Of a stretch of DNA of 64,000 nucleotides, positions 1 to 11,636 are shown in pieces (position 1 is the stretch's first letter; each line of letters opens with the position of its first letter). The notes under the pieces were generated by a model. It did no database searches. It was not told the origin of the DNA and worked only from the letters and a program-made list of their open reading frames with translations. The stretch lies in the NCBI GenBank assembly GCA_001949185.1, contig BDGG01000004.1:2164278-2228277 (forward strand), in the 5' to 3' direction. The DNA is from Ramazzottius varieornatus. Taxonomy: Eukaryota; Tardigrada; Eutardigrada; Parachela; Ramazzottiidae. Position numbers and translations under genes: made by a program.

Positions 1-3000
1 TTCGGCGATTTGAGCTGATCAGTGATGGCCAGAGGGAGCTCGAAATGGTTCTCTATGATGCGGATAGGCTCTTGCGTCAGGAACTTCACACTGGGCTCTC
101 CATTCTTCAGCTACAAGAAAAAACCTGTACGAAGAGAGACGCTGAGTCGTAGCTGTTTCTTGGTTGAGACGTACCGCGATACCAACGCCCAGGTCTTCTT
201 CGATAATGCAGAAGCCATCATCGTCGACGTGCCGATCGTTGAAGAGGGCCGAAGCCGAACTGATGGTTGCCGCCATGGAGTTTCGAGCTCTACTAGACGA
301 GCCGTCCGAAGGGACATACATGCTTCGTGACATGGTGTCTTTCGGGCTCCTCAAGGAATTCACGTCCGACATGGCTTCGATCATTTCATCGAGGACTGTT
401 TCTTCATTGACCGACGGCGCTAAAAACAGAAGACATAATTTTATTTTCAACTTATCCCATTTTTCCAGCTTGTTTTCCATTAAGCGTTACTCACCCGGTA
501 TTCCGCCGTTGTTAGACGAGCCTTGGGACCTGCCATTGGACTTGCTCGGCGGGTTCGTATCACCGTAGTCCACCAAATATTGAATCAACCCGGAGAGTTC
601 TCGGCAAGAGTCTGCGCACGTCCTCAAGTAACAGCAGTTATTCGAAGCCCGAAAGTCGAACCGCGGGAACTTGGGATTAGACCCATCAGTCAGTTTCATC
701 TGAAACTCGACAAACGGAATGTCCATCACGCAGACGTAATCTTTCCGTAAGCTGCGGCTTTCCCTTCTGGCAGATTTCGCAGGTCCGTGAAGACTTTCGT
801 TCGATGTGTGGTCTGCTTTCTTTTTGCTCAGATGCAGCCTCAGGTCTTGACTGATCACTCGCATGAGGGACTGCGGACTGTCTGCCACGATGGTACTGGA
901 GATGTTCAACTGCTCGACGGTCACCAAAGTGCTCAGTGCCAGGTAGAGAGGATCGTATGACAGGACGGAGTTGACCACGTTCAGGTGAAACTCGGTGATG
1001 ATTGTCGGACAGTTGTAACCGAGCACCGCAAAGTCCTTCAGGTTGACATAGTCGATCATCTGTGTCAGCCAGAAGTTATCCGGAGTCGACATTCGATGAT
1101 TCAGCCTCACTCTACCGAGCTCCAACGCCACCTGCAGCAAACACAGTGACATTCTTATCGCTTAGGACCTACCGTAAAATCGATCAATATCGACGTTGAT
1201 AATATTCCCAATTAACTACATAAGTGGGATGCAAACAAGCTTGACAAGACTGTTATCCCAAGTAACGCACGTTTGCAGTGTTTTTGCTTGAACGCCTGCG
1301 CCACTTGGAAAATCCATCTTGGCGAGTTTGTTGCGGAACTCTCGAATAAAATTCCAAACTATAATATTTCTAATCGAAATACGTAAGCAGATGATCGGAA
1401 GCGACGCTACCTTGATGTCCTTGACATTTCGGAAAGTGTCGACATGGATAGCAATGGCTACATTAAGCATCGGAACGTCCTTGTTATCCAGGTTAGATGC
1501 AATCAGGTCTTCGGCTGCCGGCTCGATGACAACCGGTAGTTCGTAGATAGGTCGTCGAAAAGCTTGCTGAGGTGACATCTTCGCGGCCTCTATCAGTTCA
1601 CCAAAGAACAGTTTAGCTCGATGGACAGAAATCGCAGAGTACCGTATCTCAGGCTGACCACGATACCCAGTCACGCTGAATATCTTTGCGTTGGCCACCT
1701 CGACCCACGCCATGTGGGGAAGTGAAGTGGGCTCCTCGTTCAGGTTTTCCACTACTGCACCTATGCTGGCTTTGGCCACTGACAACGTGAAGCAAGCTGT
1801 GTTGGGGAGCCTGGCATGGCCTCTGACTGACTGTGACATGCCAAAGAGGCTGTTGAAATGTTGGTTAGTGAGCTGGGGCTCTTCTTCGCCGTCGCTGTTG
1901 TCCGATGCCGACTCGTACTTGTCATGCGGAGAAGAAAACTCGCCGCACATTCCAAAGGTAGTGCAAGTGCCGTAGTGAGGGAGGCCTCGGCTGTCTAGCA
2001 AGTTGGCAGCTGACAGTGGAATGGAGTCTGCAAGAGACTTGGGAAAGGAGGGCTCCCACAAAAGAAGATCCGTGTTGATCCTAAACAGCGATAATGGTCA
2101 AAACGATGCAGCAATATTAAATAATCGTACTGTGGTAGTCACCTGTTATAGAGAATTTCGAGAAGGTTCTTGTCTGGTAAGAATATAGACACGTTAGGAA
2201 TGGAAACCTCGATTCTCAGCTCGCTATGTCTCACGACATCCTCCCGGAAGGCAGCCGACTCGATGGCGGAACTTGGTGTTACACAGTTGATTTCTTCGCT
2301 GTCGATCACATTACGCTGAACTGAGAACAGTGAGAGTTCTTTCTCTGCTGAATCGATGACACCATCCAATGATCCTAATCGAGACCTCGAGAATGGATCG
2401 GCGGTTTGGGCGAAGTCCATTGTCGACACTGGGAAGACCGTCGTGACAATGGACATCCTCGGACATTCGGCGAACTCTTCCCTTCGACGCTCATCCATAT
2501 TCGTATCGACGTCACGAACACTTTCCAGAAACATGATCGGCTTCTCGTTTGGGAGTAGCTGAAGTCCGGCGGTCAGTCCACGACACTCGAAATCGATGCG
2601 CTGCAGACACTGACGTAGATACTTATTGCGTGGCAAGACTGGCATTATTCGAGAGCTCGATAAGCAAACACACCAGATCGTTTCCCCCAAGCGGCGCATG
2701 CTTCCAGCCAATAACACCGAAAACGTGCGTCATTGGAGAAAACGATCTGGTCGAGTTTGATCGCCGAGCTCCCATTCATCATTTTACACAATAATCTCTA
2801 TTCGCGTATTTCCATTATGATATCGCTTAAGGTCTCAGCGTTTTGAACACAAGTGCCTTTACCTTTGATACCTGCTGATCAAGGACGCATTTGACTCGAA
2901 ATCCTTCCAGGACTGCCACTAGGAACTCCTTCTGCAAAGATCTACCTCGCGGTCCAGCTCGGTCTATCGCAGGACGCAGGTCGAGCACGGGGAAGCGTAC

Positions 3001-5882
3001 GTTGATGGTCAAGCTCTCGCACATCAAGATGACTTCCGTCGGCTGTTTCACCTCCGCCGTGCTTCTCATCCCATCTTCCCATCTCTTCACGTCAACTTTT
3101 CTCGATGGATTGATTGCCGTGAGTAATGTGTGCAGTCTGTCTATGATGGTGATGTCTAGGTCCGTTCTAGCCGCCTGTAAATTTAGCCTCAGCGAGTTCG
3201 ACGCGATCTGATTTGACTGATTTGAGCGGTTGGCTTCAGTTGACTGATAGTCGATAATGACACTCGGTTGGAAAGAGAATCTTTCTTCCTGACTGCGATT
3301 TGGGAAAGTCAGGAGTTCCATACATATCGGGGCTGTCCTCAGATGATAAACACTTTCGGAAGTCACAGAAGCGACAGAGTCCTGCAGTCCGAATAAGTGT
3401 TCCCACACCTCACAGGTTTCGAGAGAGATACGACCTGTGATTGTCGTGTCGTTGGACGAGACTTTCTCTTTACCTTCAGCCACCATACGTGAAGCGTGCA
3501 ACCACAAATGACTGACAGGCGTACTTCGCGCGAACTTGTCGCGGAGACCTAGGACATTCTGTAAGTCCCATTCTTCCGCGTCCGACAGGCTCTGAAAGTG
3601 CTCAGCTGTCAAGCGCTGCATATCGGAGAATGAAGAGGAGTTCGAGGAACTCTCCAAATCTCCTTCGACCAGCGTTAAAAACAGCGATTTGACATGGAAC
3701 TTTCCGACATTCGTTGTGGTCGTGTAATCTGCAGCAGACCTACAATGGCAAAAACGTACCATAAATTAGGAGCTTTTTCCAGATGTTCTTCTCACTGATA
3801 CAGACTCAAATTTACGCAATTCTGGTCTAGAATAATTTGGAGTATTGCATTAGTTACCCTGTTGGTGTAGGTTTCCCGGAAAGAACTCCGGTAGTGCTGT
3901 CTTGGAGACCTGCCCGGGACTCGAGAGCATGGAACTCGTCATCCGAAGATTTGCTTGTGGTGAGGTCGTCCCACACGGCTCGTTGGATGTTGTTGCCGCC
4001 TCTGGTCGATGCGTGCTTCGATTCGAAGGTTCTTTGCAGTTCGTGTTCAATTTTGGCGTAGTCGGAATTTGTCATTGCCTTTTGAGACGGGGCATTTGAC
4101 TTCTGGTCCGCTAGCCTCTTGTCAAAGAGTTCCCCGAAAAGCCCGCGTAGCAGTTCCAGCTGTTTCGGCCACAGAAAGGTGTGAAGAGACCCAACATGCC
4201 CATCCAGCTCGAACTACAAAACAACAAATTTCGAAGGGAACTTCTTACGGCTGCATCGAGTAACCATCTGTTACTGACTCAAAAGCGTACCTTTGGACCG
4301 GATATCTCGGCATTCTGTTTCACTTTCACGCGAATTTCCGTAACGCCATGGCATACTGCAATCTGCACCAGATGGGTATTACTGGCAACCGATCGGTGTA
4401 CGGATGTCTGACGGGAAAGCACAGGCGTATTGCTTTGGGAACCGTCATTGCTCGGTGAAGCACCGTCACGGCCGGGCTGCTCTGCCTGCGCAGTCTGCGA
4501 CGAAGACAGGTCGATCGTCGAGTAGAACAATTCCGAGTTCTGTCAGCCAACAGGAATTATGGTTCGGGCATTCAAGTGTGTAAAAAGTAGGTGGTTGACA
4601 GTCGACATTTAGTCTACCTGAAGAGACGAGTTGCTCAATTCTTCGGATGGCATTCTGGTAGACCGCAGCACAGGCTGCAGCGAATACTCATCAGAGTATA
4701 TCGTAAGACCTTCGACGTGAAAGCATTTGTTCGCAATGGACAGAGGCTGATAGATCACTTCTCCACTATCCGATGCGGGGATGACTTCACTCTCATCGAA
4801 ATATCGAAGCCTACAAAAAGTCAATTGGAATCAATTACTGAATCATGGTTATGCAGAGGTGGTCGAGTCCATGCGATTAGGCACCTTGCGATTTCAACGA
4901 AAGGCTGAAACAAGTGACTATACTAATTAGCAAGAAAGTCGTTCCCAACGAGAAGTTTGCTCCCTCAGGACCTTAATATTCCATGAACAAAGATTCTTGG
5001 AGTCAGAAGTCAAGAGAATATTGGTTTTCGGATGATAATCGATTTTTTACCCATAAGTTAGGTCGTTTGTTCGAAGCTTTCGTTGAAATCGCACGGTCCC
5101 TATTGCCGCAACCGGAAGTGTTCCGAAAGCCGTTTCTTACTTCTTTATCCTGGCTTCCAAGGCGATTGCTTTGGAGTTCGAGTCACCTTGCATCTGCTCC
5201 AGCCTTATGACGATATCGGTAAAGTCCACCTTAACCCTTGTGAGAACAATATCGATGGCTTGTGCGAACTTTTCAAGTCCTTCGAACTGACTAGCGGGTT
5301 GTAGTCGTTTGGTACGTTCTTCTTCTTTCAAGCATTCCTCTGCAAGCTGCATGCTGGACTTGGTCATGCTTCCCCACATGGAATCCAACATTGCGGCTAG
5401 AAAGTGGAGAAGTACAGATCAACTACGAGTACATGTAGATACTTGCAGTCATATAGAACTAGGCTATATACATACATCCATCTTGGGCCGTTTTTGGCAT
5501 GAGCGTAACTTCGAGTCCTTGGACTTCCACCAAGGTACTCTCTGACAGAAGGGCGGACCATGGTATCTCGACTGAGAATGTCCCGACAAAGCCATCGACG
5601 ATTTCGAAGGGTAGGTTCGCAGCTTTGAATGTCTCGTTGATAACCTGCCAATTAACACATACACCACTCGTACAAAGCGTATACCAAGAATCGCTGAAGT
5701 CATGATGAACTTACCTCGACATCCAATGCTACATCCTTTACCAAACCTTTGCCACTGTATAGGTCAAGGGATAGTTGCTCTAGCGTGAGCTTATGCTGAA
5801 GAAACTGTCCAAGATAGCGCTGGAGAAGATATCTGCAGGCGCGCTTCTTGATCGCCTCCGACCACGGAAAATACCAGGGCAT
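1..5882 (-). CDS. ATG2: ATG2 autophagy lipid-transfer protein (3' end off window)
   Basis: ATG2 is a bridge-like lipid transporter that moves phospholipid from ER to the growing phagophore, working with WIPI proteins and ATG9. The first exon (5715-5882) opens with a chorein_N signature: MPWYFPWSEAIKKRACRYLL, then QRYLGQF and LSLDLYSG, nearly the vertebrate ATG2 start. The next exon (about 5490-5644) has VINETFKA, VDGFVGTFSVEIPW and LEVTLMPK. The exon near 5137-5391 has the conserved SMQLAEECLKEEE and LEKFAQAIDIVL stretch. Further exons run through about 4.8-4.6, 4.5-4.28, 4.2-3.85, 3.76-2.83, 2.72-2.14, 2.06-1.22, 1.15-0.49 and 0.48-0.17 kb. The last visible intron is about 109-171; the following exon reads NGEPSVKFLTQEPIRIIEN. 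I estimate 1500-1600 residues are present against about 1900 in human, so the C-terminus lies left of base 1. The gene is divergent from MCFD2 across 0.7 kb. Internal exon borders are approximate. Confidence 0.93.
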
Positions 5883-6589
5883 CTTCCCAGGTAATGATCA
5901 ATACCTTGACGCTTAAAAGAAGAAGAAGCTCTACGAATCTGTTACTTCAGAGAATTCCTTCGGGAGAGAAACCATGACAGGAGGTTCAAGGAATCATGGG
6001 TGCGAAGAACAAAGAAACTGTGATCAATTCGTTAGATCACGCATTAGAAAATCCACAACAATGATCAATGATCATATGATCGGTCTATGTTAAGTCGAAG
6101 GGGTAAAATATTCTTGTAGTCACCAAGATGTCCCGTATGCCAAACCACTGAGCGGACTATTACGCAATAGTTACGTTCGCCTCGGGTGAATGGCAGATTG
6201 CTCAGTGCAAAGTTGCGCCACGTGTATAACGGTGTCTGGCTTAGTTTACTTCCGTTTCCAACAATTTGCTTTCTCCGAGAAGTTTCTCGCATCATTCTCC
6301 TCGGATCTTCGAACACCGAACTCCGCCACATACAGTAGACTACTTTGGATGTAGGAGCTGCGACAGCTTCAGCCTGTGCAGTAGAAGGTAAGTTCAGTTT
6401 TTATGGAACTTTGGATATCAGGTTTGATAGTGTATTCCGAAGTCCACATAACTCTCCGTTAATTTGGATACCCGGAAGTCAGAGTGTTAAGGTGATGAGT
6501 CAAAGCAACATAGTTTTGGTTGGTTTGCAGGTATTTGACGGAAGCCGAAGACTCTGTGGGTCCGCATCGTCCGCATGGATCGCGTTGTT
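5883..6589. promoter_or_regulatory. Shared upstream region of the divergent ATG2 / MCFD2 pair
   Basis: About 0.7 kb separates the ATG of ATG2 (minus) from the ATG chosen for MCFD2 (plus), and no coding exon is supported in it. It must hold both 5' UTRs and both promoters if the genes start as annotated. I see no convincing TATA box. There is a CCGGAAGT (ETS-like) octamer near 6473. Function is inferred from position only. Confidence 0.4.
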
Positions 6590-7273
6590 ATGGATGATCT
6601 CTTCAAAATGCTCATTTTCCTGTTTTGTCTTCTTGCTACGTGCTCACTGACGGCAGCGCATACTAACCACCAAAATGCGGCGGTCGGAGGTTTGCCAGCG
6701 ATTCCTCAACCACATCTTACACCGGGACAAAATCCTATGCATGACAAGGCGTTCGTACAAGACAAAGCGTTAGTATATCATAGTCACAATTCAATGGGTT
6801 CCCCAGCCTCACAATCTAGTTCTTTCGCCAAGCTCCTCACCTAATTCTACAGCTCCTGTTTATAGACATATGCAGGAACATCTGGATGGTATGACGGACA
6901 AGCGACCGGAAGATATGAATGAACAAGAGCTTCAGTTTCATTACTTCAAGCTCCACGATACTGACACTAATAACAAGTTGGATGGTTTAGAGCTGATTCA
7001 TGCCATCACGCATTATCATGGCGGAGGTACCGTATGACCCAAATCCATCACTTACTCGTCGAGAGTCAAGATACGCCATTCGCGTTTCATGAACTTAGCT
7101 AATTTCTCTGTTTCTGACTCGCAGAAGTGCCATCTATCGAGGGAACTCGAGTTCTGACAGACCACGAGCTGAGCATGACTGTGGACGCAATACTTTTGGA
7201 CGATGACAAGAACAACGATGGTTTCATTGACTATACAGAGTTTGCCACGTCGCAGACAAGGAACCGTAACTGA
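6590..7273 (+). CDS. MCFD2: MCFD2-like secreted EF-hand cargo-receptor cofactor
   Basis: MCFD2 is a small calcium-binding protein that pairs with the lectin LMAN1 (ERGIC-53) to export glycoproteins from the ER. The chosen start gives [20 protein letters not shown], a clear signal peptide; an in-frame ATG at 6575 would add five residues. A variable Pro/His/Gln-rich spacer is followed by [11 protein letters not shown], then [20 protein letters not shown] (first EF-hand) and [16 protein letters not shown] (second EF-hand, ligands D-x-N-x-D-G-x-I-x-x-x-E). All match the vertebrate MCFD2 C-terminal half. The last intron is clear: it follows HYHGG (donor GTACCG near 7028) and ends at GACTCGCAG near 7131, restoring GEVPSIEG. 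The first intron is less sure. I favour a donor near 6797 and the acceptor TTCTACAG at 6852, which keeps frame. The stop is TGA 7271-7273. Confidence 0.88.
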
Positions 7274-7878
7274 TGAGCTGTTGAACCACGTGGAACCACA
7301 AGGAATAATCGGGAAGAATCTCCGTCTTTTAGTCTTTGTCGCGATGCGAACTTGACTCGAAACAGTTGGAATGTCTCAGAGTTGTATTTGATGTTTTTTA
7401 CCCTCCGTGTTTCGCTTCGAAGGATTTTCGAATGTATTTATATATAGTTTTGGACTTCGCACGATTGAAATTTACAAAATTACGCCACTGTAAAACAGAC
7501 ACTCGGTTCGCCCGCATACCAAAAAGGAACTAAAAATTCAGATCGAGAAACGTATAGAAGATCGATACTAACAAAATTAATATATCGAAACGACAGACTT
7601 CAAACTGACGTGGCCGAATAGAGGGGAAAACAGTGTGTATCAAATAAAGAAAAAGGACGTATCAACTAGACCGAAACTTCTATTTTCGTAGCGAAGCCAG
7701 GATAAAGGACATTTTAGGCAGGACTAGATGAAAACAACCGAAGAACTGATCAGTAAGCGAAACGAAGAACGGTTGTCGGGTATGAAGGACCGTCGTGAAC
7801 CACGCGGTAGGAATGTCCTGTGCGGAATGTGGTATAGGACAAGTAAAGGACGGCACTTGGTTCGTTCCGCGACACCAG
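7274..7878. other. Convergent intergenic region between MCFD2 and Prospero 3' ends
   Basis: About 600 bp lies between two stop codons and must contain both 3' UTRs. The segment 7560-7690 is A-rich and includes AATAAAG near 7645, a plausible plus-strand polyadenylation signal for MCFD2. No open frame here resembles a protein I know. Confidence 0.4.
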
Positions 7879-10800
7879 TCATTCGAGCTCCTGGAGGAAA
7901 TGTGGGGACTTGAAGAAATCTGGAATGACGTCGTCCATTCGGTTGATGATCTTGTAGATGGACTTCTTCCATGAAGGCTCCAGGTCCTTGTGCGCTTGGA
8001 GAGCCTTGAAGAACTCTTTCAACGTCTGTTCCACCACATCGGGAAACGAATCAGGCACCTACATAATCAATTCAATCAACTGTAACACGTTCCAGACTGG
8101 ACAAGGAAGTGCAGTGCAACCGCAGTCTTACGTCGATGTGGTTGTTGCGGTTGTAATGCAAGTTCAATGTGCGGTACAACTCGGAGTCCTTGGACACTTG
8201 GATGTCGTCGGCGCTCTGTATGCCATCCGCCAGGGCTTGCTTTGCGAACTTCTCCATCTGAATGTAGTAAAACTCCCTGTAATGATAGAGCACGATGAGA
8301 CTTATCTTTCGTAAAGTAAAACACATTTCATGGTGAACTGTGTTGAATAAGTCAGTATTTTTATGTACCGGAAGTTGGAGAACCATTTGACCAGTTGGGC
8401 GGTGTTATTTTTGTTGAACTTCACATCGGGGAAGAATGTCTTTAAAGTGGTTGAATTGGGGTAGCGTGTGTAGAAGAACATGAGCTTTGCCTTGCGCAGA
8501 TGCATGGGCGTCAACGTCGAGGACGAAGAGAAGTTGAGGGAGTCCGCTGTAAAACATTAATTTGTTCAGTTAGATTCAACTGGAATAGAGCAGCAAGATA
8601 TGCTATTGTTCAACTTTGACCGCGTCTTTTACCATGACAGAAGGGCGGAAGGGAAAGTAAGAAGGAAGAGTGAAATATTAACGGCTACTCGCTCCGTAAA
8701 TCCCCTGCTCCATCAATCTCTCGCATGCTTCTTGAGACCAGCAGGAGCAGATGATCTTTATCATGGAATAATAATGGCAGTTTCAAAAGTTGCCTTCACT
8801 CCGCAATCTGCTCTCCCTAAGTATGCAACACAGAGATCGGGACAGGCAAGGAGCGGCAGATGTTTGCCAGGTCATTGCAGCACGCCAGTCGCGTGCCTTC
8901 TTTTATACCCAAGCGCTCATGCGGTTTACACTTAAGATTCTCTTTCTCCTTTTTCCTCCCCCTCCAGAATATCTGCAGGGAATATCTCTGGTATTTATCT
9001 TCTCTTCCTTCTATAATTTTATGACTATGGAAGCTTGGCGGCCTTTGGTCAAGTCTGACGAGGTCAACCAACACGTTTCAATGGGCTGTAACAATAGCCT
9101 ACCATTCCCCTCCTTCTCACCTAATTTCGACCAGCTAGACATTTCCCTGATTTCTGAGCCAGCAGTAGATTACAGATGGTCTCTGCAGCAGTGGAAAAAA
9201 TCTCCGCAAAAAAAGCTTCGAAATATTTGAGTATGGGTAGCCGGAAGTTTCTGCTAACCGGAAGTTTCTGTATATTCGAACTTACATCGCGTAAACTGCA
9301 TGCCGGGGCGCTGGCCTCCCGTCATCGTGTCGGAAGCTGATTCGACATCGCTTCCATCCATGGAATTCTGGTCATTTTCTTGGTCGGCTGGACTACCTGC
9401 GCTTCCCCCGTACATACTTGCCGTTTCTCGACGGTCCACCGTCCCGCGGTTGTAGAAGGGGGAAGTGAAACCCATGCGAGCGTGTTCGGCCACCGAAGCG
9501 TGGAATGGCGAGAAGTCGGAATGGTTGAGGCCTTGCAACGACTCGTAAGAGCGTGCCAGGAAAGAATTGGCCACCCCGCCAAAGTTCATTAGACCGTTCA
9601 TGGGACTGTGAGACGGCGTTGAGTACTTCCGCTCTTGAGGCTCCTCTTTCCCTCCGGCTGACTTGCTGACCACTCGTGGCGTCACACGAGTATCCGTAAC
9701 CTTATGGCGCTTTCTCTTTTGCTGAACCAGCAACGGGAGGGCTTCAGTCTGTTCTCCCGCTGGGAAACCTGGCCGAAAGAAGTGCTGGAAGTGTGGACCA
9801 CCTATCGAAAACATATCAGATCAAAGGACATCAAGCAAGGAAAATGTGCAGAAATATTAAACAGAAACCAATATAAACACATTATTAAAATCTGAAAAAC
9901 AGTTTTCTTACTTAACTCAATTTTGTTTTACAAGAGTACACAACTTTTTGTTTAAGAAAATTTTTGAGTATTCTTAACTAAACTGGCACGTACCTGGATA
10001 CATGGTGGGCGGTGGCGCTCCAGCCATGGCTGCAGCCATGAACTGCGGTGGCATGGTGAAGAGCTCGTTGGTCAGCTTATTCTCGTTGCCGTAAAACGGC
10101 GACCCAGGAAAGTTCATAAACATGTTACCGAAGGCTTTTCGTGGAGGGTCTGCGCTCTGGTTCACCTGCTGCCGAGCTAGCTTCTCTCCATCCTTTTCAG
10201 CATTCCGGCTTGGGACCTCCTTCGCTCGTTCCATCGGAGGAGGCGGCGTAGCTTCTGGGCCATTGGGTGTAGGTGCTTGTGATCGTGCTAGGGATCTCTG
10301 CTCGTTATTGTTGTTGTGACTTTGCATGCTCTGGGCGCTCTGCTCGGCGTTAGAAGCCGCATGCAAATATTTACTAACGACCGACGTAACAATGGGACTT
10401 ATTTTCTCGTGTATCTCTGTGGATATCAATGCAGCTAGACGCAGTGTATTGGCCGGGATGTTTCGGTGTGTAACTTCATTCAAGACTGCCACAGCGGGCT
10501 CCTGATCCACCTCGTCCAACTTCCGCTTCTGACCATTAGTCAGCCGCTCTTTCATAACGTCAATCTGCTCTTGCATCATACTTAACTGCCGACGGAGCAG
10601 TTCACCCTCGTTGGGCAGAGGGCGTTGGCTGCCATCGACCTGCTTGGGGAACACTTGTTTCCGCTTGGAGACCTTCTGGCTACACGAGGACGGCTCGGAG
10701 TTCTCCGAGGATGTTCCGTTTGAAGGCACGCGGATCGTTGACACTATACTTTCGACTCGACTGCGCTTGTCGTTCTGAACAGTCGGTATTTTACCTAGGC

Positions 10801-11636
10801 AAAAGAATCCTACCTTGAACCTCGCGCGTCTCACCAAAAACTCGAATAAAGTAAAATAAAATGAGAGGTAGTTTGACGACACGTAAAAGATCGCCTTCCA
10901 CAGTGGCGCATGTTTTCACTGCTGTACACCGCAGCGTGCGTCACTTAAGGGACGATCTTGTACGTCCCTTTTTCCAGCCTCTCGAATGATAATTTGTTCA
11001 GCATGGCAATCCTTTTAACAACCATATTAAAACTTGAATCGATAAAATATTTTCCTCACAAATAAAATTTGTGAGGGCCTCCGCGAAATCTCTCTTACCT
11101 GTAGCGCTCTCTTCATCTTGGTAGTTCTCCGCAACGTCATTCCTGCTGGCACTGTCACTCTCATCGTCGAAGATGGAAGGAGATACGCTGGTATGGCCGT
11201 CCTTGTCGAGTCCTTCCGTCTCGTCGCTGTTTGATGCATCATCGGATTTTTTGCCCTGTAGAATTTCTCTCAACAGCCGCGTGTTTGCAGGCTGTTGCGG
11301 TTGACTGTCACCGGTCACGGCCTTGGTGGAAAGATCGGCTGGTTCGTTGTTGTTGTTGCTGTTGCTGTTGTTGACACTTTCCCCACCAAAGAATTCCTTG
11401 GCTGGAGCTACGCCACCTTTTCTTATCGCGCTCTGATAGCGGATATTGACATTTCCATTGAAGAGCGGAAAGGCATTCTTCTCGTCGTTGTCTTCGTCGT
11501 TGCTCAACGGAGGGTCCATGCGCATCTCGTACGGGTATATGCTACCGCGAGGATAGTCTGGGAAACTCTTGGCGAAGGGAGAGACGACGCTCGTCTGATT
11601 GGGCAGTGATGCGGGGAAGTAAGCTGGGGAATCCAT
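7879..11636 (-). CDS. pros: Prospero/PROX homeodomain transcription factor
   Basis: Prospero/PROX is an atypical homeodomain factor that controls neural and other cell-fate decisions. Six exons are supported: 11099-11636, about 9994-10794, about 9287-9800, about 8372-8548, 8132-about 8280 and 7879-about 8059. Exon 2 starts [20 protein letters not shown], the conserved nuclear-localisation/N-terminal motif. Exon 3 holds [16 protein letters not shown]. Exons 4-6 encode the fused homeo-Prospero domain: [67 protein letters not shown], then the Prospero part [20 protein letters not shown] and [12 protein letters not shown] at the stop. Phases match at every junction I checked. The start (ATG 11636) follows the GA-rich GAGAGAGAGATC tract in the complement. 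The protein is about 760 residues, near PROX1 length. Exon 1 carries an Asn/Ser run (GTT/GCT repeats at 11341-11372) followed by PADLSTK. Confidence 0.95.
9241..9270. repeat. Direct repeat of CCGGAAGTTTCTG in a Prospero intron
   Basis: CCGGAAGTTTCTG occurs at 9241-9253 and again at 9258-9270, separated by four bases, just inside the intron downstream of the third Prospero exon. The core CCGGAAGT is an ETS-family binding octamer and recurs elsewhere in the window. A regulatory role is only a suggestion. Confidence 0.5.

Noticed and set aside
19-170. Continuation of the last ATG2 exon frame to base 19
   Set aside because: The stretch after GVGIA starts GTACGT and ends TTGTAG. Treating 109-171 as an intron restores the conserved NGEPSVKFLTQ and ENHFELP block in the next exon.
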